A DNA stretch of 64,000 nucleotides, from positions 992,001-1,056,000 of the forward strand of contig JAUPTC010000016.1 of the NCBI GenBank assembly GCA_030762895.1, read 5' to 3'. The notes beneath the pieces were generated by a model that saw only the letters and a program-made list of their open reading frames with translations, did not search any database and was not told the origin of the DNA. Shown here piece after piece: positions 10,126 to 21,052 of this stretch. Numbering within the stretch: position 1 is the first letter of the stretch; every line of letters starts with the position of its first letter. Source of the DNA: Sophora flavescens (lineage: Eukaryota; Streptophyta; Magnoliopsida; Fabales; Fabaceae). The position numbers were made by a program, and so were the translations under genes.

Positions 10126-10240
10126 CTGTGCATGTGTTGGAGATGATGGATTAGAAGCACTCACAAGTGGATGCAAGAAGTTGATAAAGCTCAACTTGTC
10201 ACATTGTAATAGAATTAAAGATAGGGATGAAGTATATTAG
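10126..10240 (+). pseudogene. F-box/LRR-type exon fragment
   Basis: A canonical acceptor (TTTATTGCAG, ending 10125) precedes an open frame reading GDDGLEALTSGCKKL then LNLSHCNRIKD and stopping at TAG 10238-10240. This is one cysteine-containing leucine-rich repeat of the kind in plant F-box/LRR proteins. There is only one repeat, no F-box and no further exons nearby, so it is a detached exon relic. Which family member it came from cannot be told. Confidence 0.65.
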
Positions 10241-10960
10241 TCATTTAGTTTGAATGATGATGTTAGAATTGTTTTAGTTTAACTGGAGCACAATATGAAA
10301 TTAGTGACCTTAATTTTTGTTTTCTTCTATTTGAGCATGATATACAAACATTAGAAATGCTTCAAAAATATTGTTGTTTACTTTCATATTAGATGTTCCT
10401 AGTTTAAGTGCCTAAGATAGTAGTGTCCATGATATACAAGCACTACTTCAATGTAATTTTATTTGGCATATGAAGTTTTTAATCTTATATAATACTTGGT
10501 CTATCTTTGTTATTTTTGTTATCCTTGGGTTATTGGCTATTTCTATTTTAGGCCATGCTAAAAATTGATTTTCTTGTAGTGTTTGGAATAGCTTTAAAAA
10601 TGGAACATTTAGATAAATAAGAAACTATGTATTGGCTAGGAAATAATTATGAATTTGCTACAGTTTTTAAAATTTTTAGCTATATATTAGCTACGAAATT
10701 GCTACAATAATATCCTAGTTATCTAGCTAGGAAAAATGGATATTGAACAACATTTTGCTATGTATTAACTACAAAATAGCTAGGAAACTTTTAAAATTAG
10801 CTATGAAAACTTTATCTAGCTAATTTGCCACTCAAATTATGCTACCATCAATTCTATAGCTATTTCTTAGTAAATCTGTAGCTAAATTTGTTTGCTATCG
10901 ATTAGCTACGAATCAGCTGCTAAATTTGTCGTAGCTAATCCCCGATTTTCTTGTCATATC
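10241..10960. repeat. Degenerate CACTA-like non-coding repeats
   Basis: TTTTCTTGTAGTG at about 10573-10587 matches a CACTA terminal sequence, and a degenerate TTTTCTTGTCAT lies near 10945. Between them many TAGCTACGAAAT-like words recur in both orientations, as in CACTA subterminal repeats. No left terminus or TSD was found. Confidence 0.4.
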
Positions 10961-11289
10961 ACAAGGTCAGGTAAAGTGGAAATTTAGTTAAAATAATAAT
11001 AGATAAAAATGATAAAAATTTATAATAGTCTATAAATTAAATAAAAATAACCTATAAAAAGTTAGGCATAATAGGTATATTGTTTCTATAGGTTTTTTTC
11101 TTTTACTTTTCACATCGGTTTTTAAGTTTTTCTTTTCAAATTAGTCCTATGGTTACGTTCCATTTTCACGTTAATCATTTCTATCAATTTCGATCTAATG
11201 CCGGTCGTCAGTTTTGACCCGACATGGCATGTTCTGACTGGCTTCTTATCCATCCCATCGTTGCAGGCATTATCCAGAATCTCTTATTA

Positions 11290-11625
11290 ACCATTCAAAT
11301 TCCATTTGATGCTTGCGGCAGTGCCTCTTGTTGGGACCATTTTTGGTTGGCTATTTTCTTAATCTTCCAACTGTACATTGGTTGAATGCCGTGCTTCTTA
11401 TTATGTACGGGTGTTGGAATTATCTTGGGCTCTATTTTCTAGTTAGGATTTGCTTCTTAAGTTGTTAATTTGGTTAGGTCTTTGTAATACTAATACTGGG
11501 TTGATATTGCTCTAGCATTTTATTTACATTGTTCCCTCCTTCTTCTTGTTTGATATTGTTTATGTATATGGTTGGGTATCCCTAATATCCCTATTTAATG
11601 TACTTTTGGCTTATAAAAAAACATT
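11290..11625 (+). repeat. Possible LINE-type 3' end
   Basis: T-rich 3'UTR-like sequence ending GCTTATAAAAAAA, similar in style to the endings at 7060-7110 and 20990-21050. No reverse transcriptase remains. The call is tentative. Confidence 0.3.
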
Positions 11626-11834
11626 CCAAATTCCATGGAGCAGTCCATACGAGAACTGAGGAGTTTTTCAATGCGTTGCTATAGGCTCCGCAATATCTTT
11701 GAAGATTTTTTGGCTTTGGAATGATATATTCATTACCTCAACGGATCATTCAGATGTAATTTCGCAAGAACCTGCTGAGTGGTTGACCCTGGGTCATTGT
11801 TTCCTTTGGTCACAGCCCATGACCCCACATACAT

Positions 11835-12059
11835 CACAATAACTCACCTTATAATACATAATCAAACGTGTAACTTTCTCATTTGATAAGTTTTTTGCAA
11901 TGAAACTTGAAAGGTGACGGTGCAGAGTGCAGTATATATTATTATACAATTAAAGGGGAGACCTCAAGTCTTCAATTAAAGGAAACCCTTTCCACTCACC
12001 AATAAGGTTTTGGTGTAGTGATAACCAGCTGCAAATACATCCACCACACACTGACAAAT
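11835..12059 (+). promoter_or_regulatory. Promoter and 5'UTR of the peptide gene
   Basis: A TATA-like run (GTATATATTATTATAC, about 11930-11945) lies about 120 bases before the ATG. The block 11835-11945 (AATACATAATCA, GCAATGAAACTTGAAA) is duplicated at 22850-22975, so this promoter exists twice. Confidence 0.55.
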
Positions 12060-12848
12060 ATGAAGCTTCTTTGGTTTCTTCAATTTCTGTTCTTCCTGGC
12101 GCTGCTTCTCATCCTTCCCGCCATTGCTCCCAGCCCCAGGTAACTAAGTTGCATTCACACTTATTTAAATTAGATGGAATACGTTAATTTAGTTATTACC
12201 CAGAACTAAATGAGTCTGATACTCATCCATCTTTAGTAATTAACTTTTAGGGTCTTGCTAACCAGTGTCGGATACTGATTAAGGAATGCACAAAAGGAAA
12301 CATTTCGTTAGAAAACTAAGGGTATGCTTGCTTTGTTTCCAGTTTTTTGTTTTCATTTTTTGTTTTTAGAAGTAATTATAAAATTATCATCTTGTTTTCA
12401 TTCTGTTTCCTGATTTCACAAATTTATACAGGAAACACTGAAAAATCTTTTTTTGTTTTCATTTCATGTACAAATCTTTGAAAACAGGAAACAAAATGAA
12501 AACAAAATGACATATTTATAATTATTTCTGAAAACAGGAAATGAAAACAGAAAACTGGATTCAAAGCAAACAGACCCTAATTAAGTGTATCACTCTGTCA
12601 GATATTAAATACAGTACACAAGTTTGCAAAAAAAAAAACTAATTTCTCTTCATAATTCTTAATCAATATCCTCAGGATGTTAATTAGCATTCTCCTAACT
12701 TTTATTAACCACTCATAATAACTAAGTGGCTTGTTAATTTTATGGCAGAGCTAGAGATTGTATTCCTCAATACGGTTTCGGTCGTTTAAGAGATTGCCCA
12801 ATAAAGTCCCCGCCATCAGTACACGGTACCCCTAGTTCAATTCCATAA
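12060..12848 (+). CDS. Small secreted peptide precursor (two exons)
   Basis: Exon 1 is 12060-12139 and exon 2 is 12749-12848, joined across AG|GTAACT and TATGGCAG|A; the split codon encodes Arg27. The product has 59 residues. Residues 1-24 are a strong signal peptide (MKLLWFLQFLFFLALLLILP). The remaining basic tail contains two cysteines 11 residues apart (DCIPQYGFGRLRDC), then PIKSPPSVHGTPSSIP. Such precursors are typically cut to short extracellular ligands of receptor kinases. The paired cysteines and C-terminal IP recall the CTNIP/SCREW peptides, but I cannot confirm this from sequence alone. A 258-bp MITE sits in the intron. A decayed duplicate lies at 22830-23260. Both splice sites are canonical and no frame defect is seen. 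Confidence 0.68.
12320..12577. mobile_element. MITE in the peptide-gene intron
   Basis: The ends GGGTATGCTTGCTTTG and CAAAGCAAACAGACCC are inverted repeats, flanked on both sides by TAA (12317-12319, 12578-12580). The 3-bp TAA duplication fits a PIF/Harbinger-type MITE. Its interior (GTTTTCATTT, AAATGAAAAC) also folds back. Confidence 0.75.
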
Positions 12849-13011
12849 TGAATTTTGGATACCCAACCCTACGAGTGGAGCTCAAACAATTCCCTTCTTC
12901 TATTGTATGTCTTTGAATCTAAAATGATTCTGCATGGGATCATCGGAAATAAGCATTTACATATGCTCCAATGATTCCAGCTATGTAATACCTTGATCAA
13001 TCTTTTGGTGC

Positions 13012-13053
<42 letters not shown>

Positions 13054-13055
13054 TA
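13012..13055. repeat. AAT microsatellite
   Basis: About 14 uninterrupted AAT units. Confidence 0.9.
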
Positions 13056-13242
13056 GTGTTGTTTGTAAATATTGGAAACACTTCGAGATACCAATGAGAA
13101 TTAAAATTAATTCGTTTACTTCAATTTCAGTTCCAAGTAATAACATTGAATCAAATTATGTATAATATATACTTATTATGGTGCAAAAATATACATAATA
13201 GAAAAATAGTTAACCTTAATTCCTACGACGGATCCACTATAT

Positions 13243-13376
13243 CCTATTAGATTTGTATCCAGAGGATTAATCTCCTCGGAATTCTTAGCTTCATTATGGC
13301 AATGCCTACAGTCAAAAACCTCATCACAACATGGTTCCCTGATCTTGCATCTCCTCTTGTAATGCGTGCACCTTGT
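13243..13376 (-). pseudogene. CHY zinc-finger exon fragment (RING/CHY E3 ligase type)
   Basis: The minus strand reads CTHYKRRCKIREPCCDEVF then DCRHCHNEAKNS and NPLD. This is the start of the CHY zinc finger found in plant RING and CHY domain ubiquitin ligases (the MIEL1/RZPF34/CHYR1 group), with the expected Cys and His pattern. After NPLD the similarity ends, and the RING domain is absent. It is one captured or duplicated exon, not a gene. Confidence 0.75.
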
Positions 13377-13399
13377 GACTGTCAAGATCCATAGAAGAA

Positions 13400-13835
13400 A
13401 CGTGTGTGAAAATGAATTCAGGAGAGTCTCTTTGCACCGGCTCTTGGTATTCGGAGAAAAACGAGAGGGAGAGATGCAAAAAAGAAAGTGGAATAAAGAA
13501 ATGAAAAAGATGGTTCTGAAAAAGAAGTGAGCATGCAGCGGAATCAAAGTAATTTAAGGATGATGATATCATTTAAGAGCTTCCATGGAAGAGATTTGAA
13601 ATTCTTTCAAAAAAAGAAGTAAGGGGGATACAATAAAAAAATTTGCTCTTGATACCATATTAGATTTTGGACCTAAGTCAATCCCAAAAATTAGCTTATA
13701 CGATGAGGATTACCCACTATTTATATGCTCTTATTAGATACAATCTCTAGTCAATGTTGGGGTTTTCTCAATACGCCCCTCACGTCCAGTACTATTGGAC
13801 TTAGTGCGTGTGGATATCATGATGGATCACCCAAC
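13400..13835. other. Non-coding spacer between two gene relics
   Basis: No supported gene. 13640-13800 (TTGGACCTAAGTCAATCCC..) has the look of a dispersed LTR-type repeat, but no ends were found. Confidence 0.4.
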
Positions 13836-14116
13836 AATAGATCTAGAAGTCCTGGTCGTGATTGATCTTATTCCAGAGGAAGAAGCTATAGTCGGGTATT
13901 AGTCACATTCAAGGCGAGAGGGGAAGAAAATCTCCAAAGGGTAAGTCTTCACGGCGATCACCAGCTAAATCTCCTTCAGGATCTGCTTCCCGTTCTCCCT
14001 CGAGATCAAGGTCCCGTTCTTTATCAAGATCATAATCAAGATCAAGGTCTCCTTCGCGTAATAAAAGCCCAAAAAGACACGGTGCTAGAAGAAGCCCCAA
14101 AAAGAGTCGGTGCTAG
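13836..14116 (+). pseudogene. SR splicing factor relic: C-terminal RS domain
   Basis: Reads NRSRSPGRD, a stop, SYSRGRSYSR, then after a frame change SRRSPAKSPS and SRSPSRSRSRSLSRS with more stops. This is the arginine/serine tail of a plant SF2/ASF-like SR protein (SR30/SR34 type). It lies before the RRM blocks of the same protein, the reverse of the normal order. Confidence 0.75.
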
Positions 14117-14362
14117 CGAAGCCCGGTGAGATCTGATTATTGTTAATTCATGAAGTTGTGGGTGATGGTGATGGTGATTGGTGAGTGCTACTAAGTTTAG
14201 GCCGAAAAAAAGACATTATTTGGCCCGAAGAACTTGTTGATTGACCTCCTTTGAATTGAACTTTTAGACTTCTACCTTTTTTTGTTAGTCTATATGAGAT
14301 TTTAATGGACCTTAGCTTTGTGATAGACTGTTAAGTATGGACCCATAGCTAACATTGACCAA

Positions 14363-14761
14363 AAGGTTCCACCAAGGCCCCCTAGTTATGCATTTGTGGA
14401 GTTTGAAGACCCTCAAGATGCTGAAGATACAATTCATGGGCGTGATGGCTATAATTTTGATGGTCACCGATTATGGGTGGAGCTTGCACATGGTGGGCGT
14501 GGTAATTCGTCTTCAAGAGATCGATATAGTAGTCGCAGCAATGGCCGGGCTGGACGTGGGACATCCAAGCATTCTGATTATCGTGTTCTAGTTACTGGGT
14601 TGCCCTCTTCAGCTTCCTGGCAGGATCTTAAAGATCACATGCGAAAGGTGGGGGATGTTTGCTTCTCCCAAGTTTTTCGTGACGGAAGAGGTACAACTGG
14701 TATTGTGGATTACACAAACTATGATGACATGAAATATGCAATCAAGAAGCTCGATGACTCT
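14363..14761 (+). pseudogene. SR splicing factor relic: end of RRM1 plus RRM2
   Basis: Uninterrupted frame from KVPPRPPSYAFVEFEDPQDA (end of RRM1 with the RNP1-like YAFVEFED) through the glycine/serine linker to RRM2, which carries the SWQDLKDHM signature of SF2/ASF proteins and ends IKKLDDS. No introns are present, although the host genes have several here, so this looks RNA-derived. The match breaks at the position of a normal exon end. Confidence 0.8.
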
Positions 14762-14840
14762 GTAACCCTAACATTCGAAGCTCTCAGTCTCACCTCAACA
14801 CGAGGGATCCCCTAATATCGAAGTTAACCATTACGGGAAA

Positions 14841-14945
14841 ATGAGTAGTAGATGTTCGAGCAGAACTATCTTCGTGGGGAATCTACCCGGTGATATTCGT
14901 GGAAAGATAAGCCAAGATTTGTTTCTTAAGTATTTACATATTGTT
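14841..14945 (+). pseudogene. SR splicing factor relic: N-terminal start of RRM1
   Basis: Begins ATG and reads MSSRCSSRTIFVGNLPGDIR, the very N-terminus of the same SR protein family including RNP2 (IFVGNL). It ends near the first exon boundary (DLFLKYLHIV). It lies downstream of the RRM2 block on the same strand. Confidence 0.78.
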
Positions 14946-15695
14946 TCCACGTTTAACACATGTGTATGCTAATCTAATATATCCAGCCATAACTTGATTG
15001 ATTAGTAAACAAGCTCAAGTTTTATGTCTTTCACTTTAAAATAGGAAAAAGATATGTGCACAATGTGAATCATTCAAAATAAATTACTATGGGACTAAGG
15101 TATTATCCAACGGCTTTCATGAATATATATTATTAACCTGTACTATGTTTATGTAATACTGAGCAAAAGCCAGGTTTGGGCATTTAAGGACACACCACCC
15201 ATACGAGGTCGGGTTAAAGAAAAAATCCGATTTCAACAGGGGAAAAATATTAAAATATTAAAAGGGGAAAAAATAATGTTTTAAGAATGAAGTTGTAAAT
15301 ATTTCAACACGAGAGAATTACATGTGATTCTTCAAAATGAGGGAATCCATTTCATTTGCAAAGACTCATTAGAAGGGTCAACGACTGACCCTGGGTCAGC
15401 TCGATCCGCTACAAATAAAGCAAGTTCTCATACCATTTTGTGGAACGAGGTCCTCTCCGATGACCGAAAAATTCCAATAGAAAATTTATTTAATTTATTA
15501 TGTTCGTCTCTTTTTTATTGGAATTTTTCAGTCACGGAAATGATATGCATCCCCATTTTGTGATCTAAAAATATGATTCTTTGTTCAATCACAAGACTTT
15601 GACTCTTATCATCAATTTGAATGTGTAGTAAGCCTCAAATCTAACCCCAAAGTCCCCACTTTAATGTGGTTCCGCTAATACGGGTCGACCCTTTT
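14946..15695. other. Intergenic, repeat fragments only
   Basis: 15035-15140 is a short copy of the dispersed repeat at 6690-7200. The rest shows no gene or element ends. Confidence 0.4.
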
Positions 15696-16010
15696 TGTTG
15701 GAAATAATTCAAATATCAATAATTAGTTATAGTGGTTGTTATTAGTTAGTGTTAGTGACATGATAGTTATGTTAGTTGTTGTAACTAACTCAATGTGTGA
15801 GTGAGTCCATGTGAGACTTTATGTTGTATAAATAGAGATGCTAATGTGTGAAAAAAAAGTATAGAAGTGTGTAAAGGAATAAAATTTCAGTTTGTGATAC
15901 TCCTTTTTCTCTCTAATTCTTCTTTCTAGTGTGTGTAAGTGTGAGTGCCCCTCTTGTGCTAATCTAGTGAGTGTATCGCTGAGTGAACCGAGAGTGTGTA
16001 TGTTCCAACA
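15696..16010 (+). repeat. Copia-type 5' LTR
   Basis: 315 bp from TGTTGGAAATAATTC to TGTTCCAACA, with TATAAATAG near 15828-15836 as the likely TATA box. Confidence 0.88.
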
Positions 16011-16011
16011 A

Positions 16012-16024
16012 TGGTATCTAGAGC
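16012..16024 (+). other. Primer binding site (initiator tRNA-Met type)
   Basis: TGGTATCTAGAGC, one base after the LTR; close to the usual TGGTATCAGAGC. Confidence 0.8.
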
Positions 16025-16082
16025 TACAAGATTAGGGACTTGTGATGGATCCAAGAGTGTAGAAATTGAAGAGATTGTGAGT

Positions 16083-16250
16083 GGGATTTTGCAATCCCAT
16101 TACCGGTTCTTGATGGCAAGAACTTCCATCAATGGGTGGTGAAGATGGAGAACATTTTCAATTTCTATGAGGTGCTTGAGGTGGTGCAAGAAGGTGTTCA
16201 AGGTGGGAAGATTGTGCTTCCAAAAAGAGAGACTACAAAGCTCTCTTGAT
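16083..16250 (+). pseudogene. gag: Copia gag N-terminal fragment
   Basis: Open stretch reading PLPVLDGKNFHQWVVKMENI then EVLEVVQEGVQ, the standard start of plant copia gag (UBN2-type). An earlier in-frame ATG is followed by a stop and the frame ends at TGA near 16250. Later sequence (to about 16800) is too damaged to follow. Confidence 0.7.
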
Positions 16251-16944
16251 TCTTCATCAATGTGTGGATGAAGGAATTCTCGAGATGATTGTTGCTGCAA
16301 CACAGCCTTTGAAGCATGGAACATCTTGCAAAAACCTTTGAAGAAGCTGATAAAGTGAAGAAGGTAGAGAAGCCTTATGAACAACAAGTAGGTTTGCAAA
16401 GAGGCGGAGGATGAGAGAACATAATTGTTTCTCATGCAAGAAGAGCTGAAAAGAGAGGAGAGAGCAGAAGAGCAGCTGAGAGACAAAGGGTTTCTTTGCC
16501 TAAGAAAGGATAGGAGAAGGTGAAAGTGGAGTGGAGAGTGATCAAAGTTCACAAGAGGAGGAGAAGCATAAGCAAAAGAAAGAAAGAAAAGCTGTAAGAG
16601 GGTGCACAAAGAAGGTTGTAGATTCTCGAGACTTGTTCACCACGGACAAAGATCAAAATGGGAAGTAGGGTCACCGATCAAGAGTCCTATGGTGCATATA
16701 TGGAGAACAAGAAGAGCTGGTGAAGGCCAAAGAAGGAGATGATTTGGAGATGAAGAAAAGAAACCTGAATGTTGTGTTTACTGGGTCATTCCATCAAACA
16801 CCTTGTGAGTAACCTCTCTTCCAATCCAAAAGTTCTGTAAAGAAGAGTGGCCAAGTAGAGCATAGTTCTCAGACTAAGCCAGTAACCATTGAGCAAGAAA
16901 TCCAAGAGGGGGAAAGTGCTCCATCACAGAGGCATCTCAACAAT

Positions 16945-17514
16945 GTGTTGACGATGGACGAGACAAATCTTGAAACAATGGAGACAGTGGCGGTGTCGGA
17001 GGAAAGAGAGGTCTCTGATGTGGCGGATGAGGAGACAGTGGCTGTGAAGAAGGAGACAAGAGTGGCTGGACCACCGGAACCTCATCGTCAGACGACGGTG
17101 GCGATCAGAAACAGCAAAGTAGTCATGGAAGAAGAAGATGGGTGGACTGAGATGTCCAAGAAGCTTGGGGTTCGATGGAGTTCGTCCATGTCCCAACCAC
17201 CACCGGAGATGGAGACCGTGAGCCTGGAGATGGCTGCTGGTAGGGCGTTTCCAACAGAGCTTGGTTGTTTTTCGTTTGAAGAAGAAAATGTTTCTCAACG
17301 AAAGGAAGAAGACGAAGTGTTATTATTCTTGAAATGGAAGAATTTGAGACAAGTTAAATACATTTTACGATTGATGAATGGCATCAATAGATGCTGCAGC
17401 CTAGTGGTAAAGCAGTGGGTGCGGATGCTACATGTCTTGTGTTCTATTCTGCGTTTGTGTGCAATGGTCATTTTATTTTTGGTAAAATGGCTTAAAGAAT
17501 TCAATTCCAAGTAA
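16945..17514 (+). other. Open frame of unknown origin
   Basis: 189 residues: an acidic Glu/Val-rich first half (VADEETVAVKKE) and a hydrophobic end. It resembles no family I know, lies where copia pol should be, and the reverse strand is also open over most of it, so coding is doubtful. Confidence 0.25.
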
Positions 17515-17781
17515 AAAACTGCCCACTGGATTCGAGCCGCTGGACTGCAGGATGAAAGGCCACGGTGGTGACCAACAAGCCAGTGAATCATTTTTGTTAT
17601 TGATTTGTTTTTGCAAATACTTAAGGGTTCCGAAATTATGGGATCCTGGTGGCTATGAAAATATTTTATAGAGGTTAGATCTTTATACTTCAAAGTATGG
17701 GATCCTGGAAAATTATGTTTAGAGACATATTAGCCATTGTATTTTGTGTTTTGTGTTTTTAGCTAACTTGAATTAAGGGGG

Positions 17782-18050
17782 TGTTGGAGATAATCCAAAT
17801 TAGTTAGTGTTTGTTAGTGTTTAGTTAGTTTGTTAAAGTGTGATTAGTTTGTTGTAACTAGAGTGATTAGTTAGAAGCTATTAAGAGAGTTAGTTAGTGT
17901 AGTGTAAGTCTCTAAATAGACCTAGTGTGGGATGGGAATTAGTAGAAAAGTGTCATTGTGAAGTGACGTGAAGTGAATAATAGATATTTTGTTGTGTATC
18001 GCTGTCTCTCATCTGTCTTCAATCTTTTCTCAATTATTTCTCTGTGTGCG
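17782..18050 (+). repeat. Second, related LTR fragment inside the copia element
   Basis: Preceded by AATTAAGGGGG (a polypurine tract) and starting TGTTGGAGATAATCC, like the outer LTR but clearly diverged. It lacks the closing CCAACA: unrelated sequence begins near 18050. It is the 3' LTR start of a related element whose end was lost. Confidence 0.6.
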
Positions 18051-18055
18051 CTCCA

Positions 18056-18290
18056 TGAGTGACTGTGTCCGAAACCCCCAAATGGGACGACAAAGGAAGT
18101 GTCATCCACAATTACAAGTCATTCGGCGTCGTTTCGAATCCTAACTTGCTCAGTGTTCGATCTCGCACTCCGTGAATCGTTGAAAGCGATTCCCTTCAGG
18201 TTCATCCTCCTCCTTCTGCTCCCGCCGTCGATGACTCCGTTCTCATCGATTCCAGAACGATCTCGAAGAAGACGACTTGAAAACAGCCCT
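18056..18290 (+). pseudogene. Possible captured coding fragment
   Basis: One frame reads VSETPKWDDKGSVIHNYKSF then NPNLLSVRSRTP, one stop, and continues SLQVHPPPSAPAVDDS. Codon-like GC content contrasts with the AT-rich surroundings. I do not recognise the protein. It lies exactly where the inner LTR breaks off. Confidence 0.4.
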
Positions 18291-19214
18291 TGTAAAAAGC
18301 GGAGAGATGGAAAAAGTGCACTTCCTCAACCCTTGATCGGCAAAGAGCGGGAAGATCTAGGTTGGAGCCGACAGACGTGGACCAACTCATGGTGGTTCGA
18401 ACGTGTTTTCCAACGCAGTGGGAATGGTGTCGTGTAAAGGAAGGTGAAGTGGGCTTGAGTGTTGCTGTCATGGAGGAGAAGATGATGCAAGGGGCAAAAA
18501 CCGAAATTCAAATTTGAGTCCCCTTTAGACCTAATGGGCCAAGCCCATATTAGAAGAAATCGAGAAATGGCATTTTTGGAATGGAGGTTATTTTTTCGAT
18601 CAAATGGGCCAAACCCAATACTTGTTGAATTTTCCATGGGATCTAGGTGGACAAATCACTACAAAAAAAAAAGGTTATTTAGCCAGTGAAAATAGCGGCT
18701 AATTTGTTGCTTCTTTGTTTACGGCAAATGGCGGCCAGATTGCAGGATTTAAATCAAACACTGATTAGAGTTGATATTGTGACCAAAAATAGCGCAAAAT
18801 AGAGCATAAAGAGAGCATCGGTCTCATTTGTCATAAATAAAGGAAAGTAAAAGTCATAAATTTATGACTTTTTAGCGACTAAATTTGACGAGTTAAATGC
18901 AACGGTTAAAAATTAAGTTATCTTTTACGTCGATATTAAATCAATCGTTAAACGGCGATAAAAATTAAAATAGAGCGTTTTAGTGACGATTTATCGGCCA
19001 AATTATTCGATCGCTAAAATTATGAATTCAAATTTCAAATTAACCATTTTATGACTTCGATTTAGTGGCCGAATAATTCGGTCGCTAAAACTAAAATCCC
19101 TAAATCGCGATTTCCTTCCTCTCTTCCCCCATTTCTCTCTTTTCCTCTCTTCCCTCTCTTCACATGCAGGCCGAGGCCCCTGGCTTGGTCACCACCTCCT
19201 CCACATGGTAAGCA

Positions 19215-19500
19215 TACATATCTATCTCCCTCTCCTCTCTCTCTCACTGTCTCTCTCTCGCTTTCCTTCTTCACTCACTATCTCTCTCTCCTCCCTCTCA
19301 TTCTCTCCTTCTCTCTGTCACTCGCGTCTCTCTTCTCCTCTCCTTCTCTCATTCTCTGTCTCACTCGCGCTCTCTCTCCCTCTCATTCTCTCATTCTCTC
19401 ATTCTCTCTCGTACCTCGCGTCTCTCTCTCCCCTCTCCTTCTCTCCTTCTCTGCCTCACTCGCATCTCTCTCCCTCTACTCTCTCTCCCACCGCTCTCGT
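19215..19500 (+). repeat. CT-rich low-complexity tract
   Basis: Long run of CTCTCT, TTCTCTC and CTCACTCGCGTCTC units inside the CACTA element; a Ser/Leu-rich open frame here is a by-product of the composition. Confidence 0.85.
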
Positions 19501-20529
19501 GCCCTTCCATCCGCCACCGCTAAGTAACGTTCCCAGCTCGTGCTCATACGCTGTTGCGTTCGTCCCCATCGCCCTACGACTATCATCCCACTCTCTATTG
19601 GTTCTTTCTTTCTTTTTTCTGGTTTTTTGTCCTATGAATTCTAGTTCTATGTGAATCAACTTGTTAGATTGAACATAATCTGTTTGGGAAAAAATGCTTG
19701 AATCAATTGCTCAATGTGTTATTGAATTTTATTTGTTGTATGAGATGTAAATTGGTTTTGAACTCCAGCATGTTGATTTTAGATTTTGTGATGATAAAAA
19801 TGGTTGAACTCTTGTTAATGGGTATAAGCATGCAAGTATCTTTGAACTTTTGGTTATATGTGGTTTCAAGATATGTAACAATTGAATAATATTGGTTGAG
19901 TTTGAGTTTGCATTGAAATATCATATAGTGTGATTGCTATGTGTGAAATGCGAAATTAAAATGAATTGGATTCACTTGGGTATCTAATGGTGTTGTTGTT
20001 TCTCCAAATTTTGAAGTCATAAGATCAAGGTTTGTTATGTTTGTCAAGATAATATTTGTGTTTTAGAACATCATTTTTGGAATTATATCATGTATATTAT
20101 TTTCTTATTCGCGTGGTATGATGTATTTATGGGTAATTTTTTGGTTTGGTTTCTAGCGAACATGTCAACAAGAACATCTCTTCACGTGAGTAAGTCCACA
20201 AAGCATAACTCTTAGACTTTGTGTGGGAACTTTTAGAAAAGAATGAAATGTAAAGAAAAGGAAGAAATGAATCCTACCCATTTCTTTTAGACTTTGTATG
20301 ATATGCTTTCTCTTTCTCTTATTGATAAGACAACTTGATAGAAAAGGATTATAGCCTACAAGGTTGTTGAATATTTTGAAGATTGTGAATTGTGGATACA
20401 TTTTATATCCAATTTTCCATTCAATCATCTGTGTTTCATTACATTCTTGTAGAGGGGGAGCATTATATTTTTGTCTCATTATATTCTTATGCGTAGTTGG
20501 GAAGGCATTACTTTTAAGGGACAATGTAG

Positions 20530-21052
20530 GCGATGTTCCTCCACAAAGGTCTAAAAGTTGGATTCAAACGGTTCCCTTTAGTGAACTCCACAAAGATCCC
20601 CATAATTTGGTGTTTTGCTGGATTCTTGGAAGTCTTTTTGCGATATGGATTAAATGACAAGTGCATTATTGTTAACAGTTGGACAAAGTGTAATTCGCAT
20701 TGCTCGTCATGTTAAGGATTTTAGGATAAAATCTTGCTGTGCTGGTGGAGCGTGGTTGGTCAGATGAGGTTGATGGTTACTGGGCTTTGGGAGGTCAAAT
20801 GTTTTCCTGCAACATTGAAGTTTAAATCAAATTCTTTCTCTACATGGAGCTAGGTGTTGTGCATGGATTGGTTTTAGATATTAGGTGTCTGAGGAATTCT
20901 TTTGGTCGACGATTAGTTAGTATATCAACCATTATTGTCTTCTCCGACTTTGGTTGAATCTCTACCCTATCCTCTTGTATTTGGTTCTTTGTTTATGAGT
21001 TTAGAGTACCCATTATACTCTTTCAATACACTTTAGCTTATAAAAAAATTAT
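20530..21052 (+). repeat. Possible LINE-type 3' end within the CACTA
   Basis: 3'UTR-like sequence with GAGTACCCATTATACTC, closing in TTAGCTTATAAAAAAA. It is similar to 7040-7110. No coding part is recognised. Confidence 0.35.

Noticed and set aside
13909..14100. Minus-strand Asp/Glu-Leu-rich frame
   Set aside because: It is the antisense of the SR-protein RS repeat.
19205..19654. 149-codon Ser/Leu-rich open frame
   Set aside because: It is a product of the CT-rich low-complexity tract inside a CACTA element.
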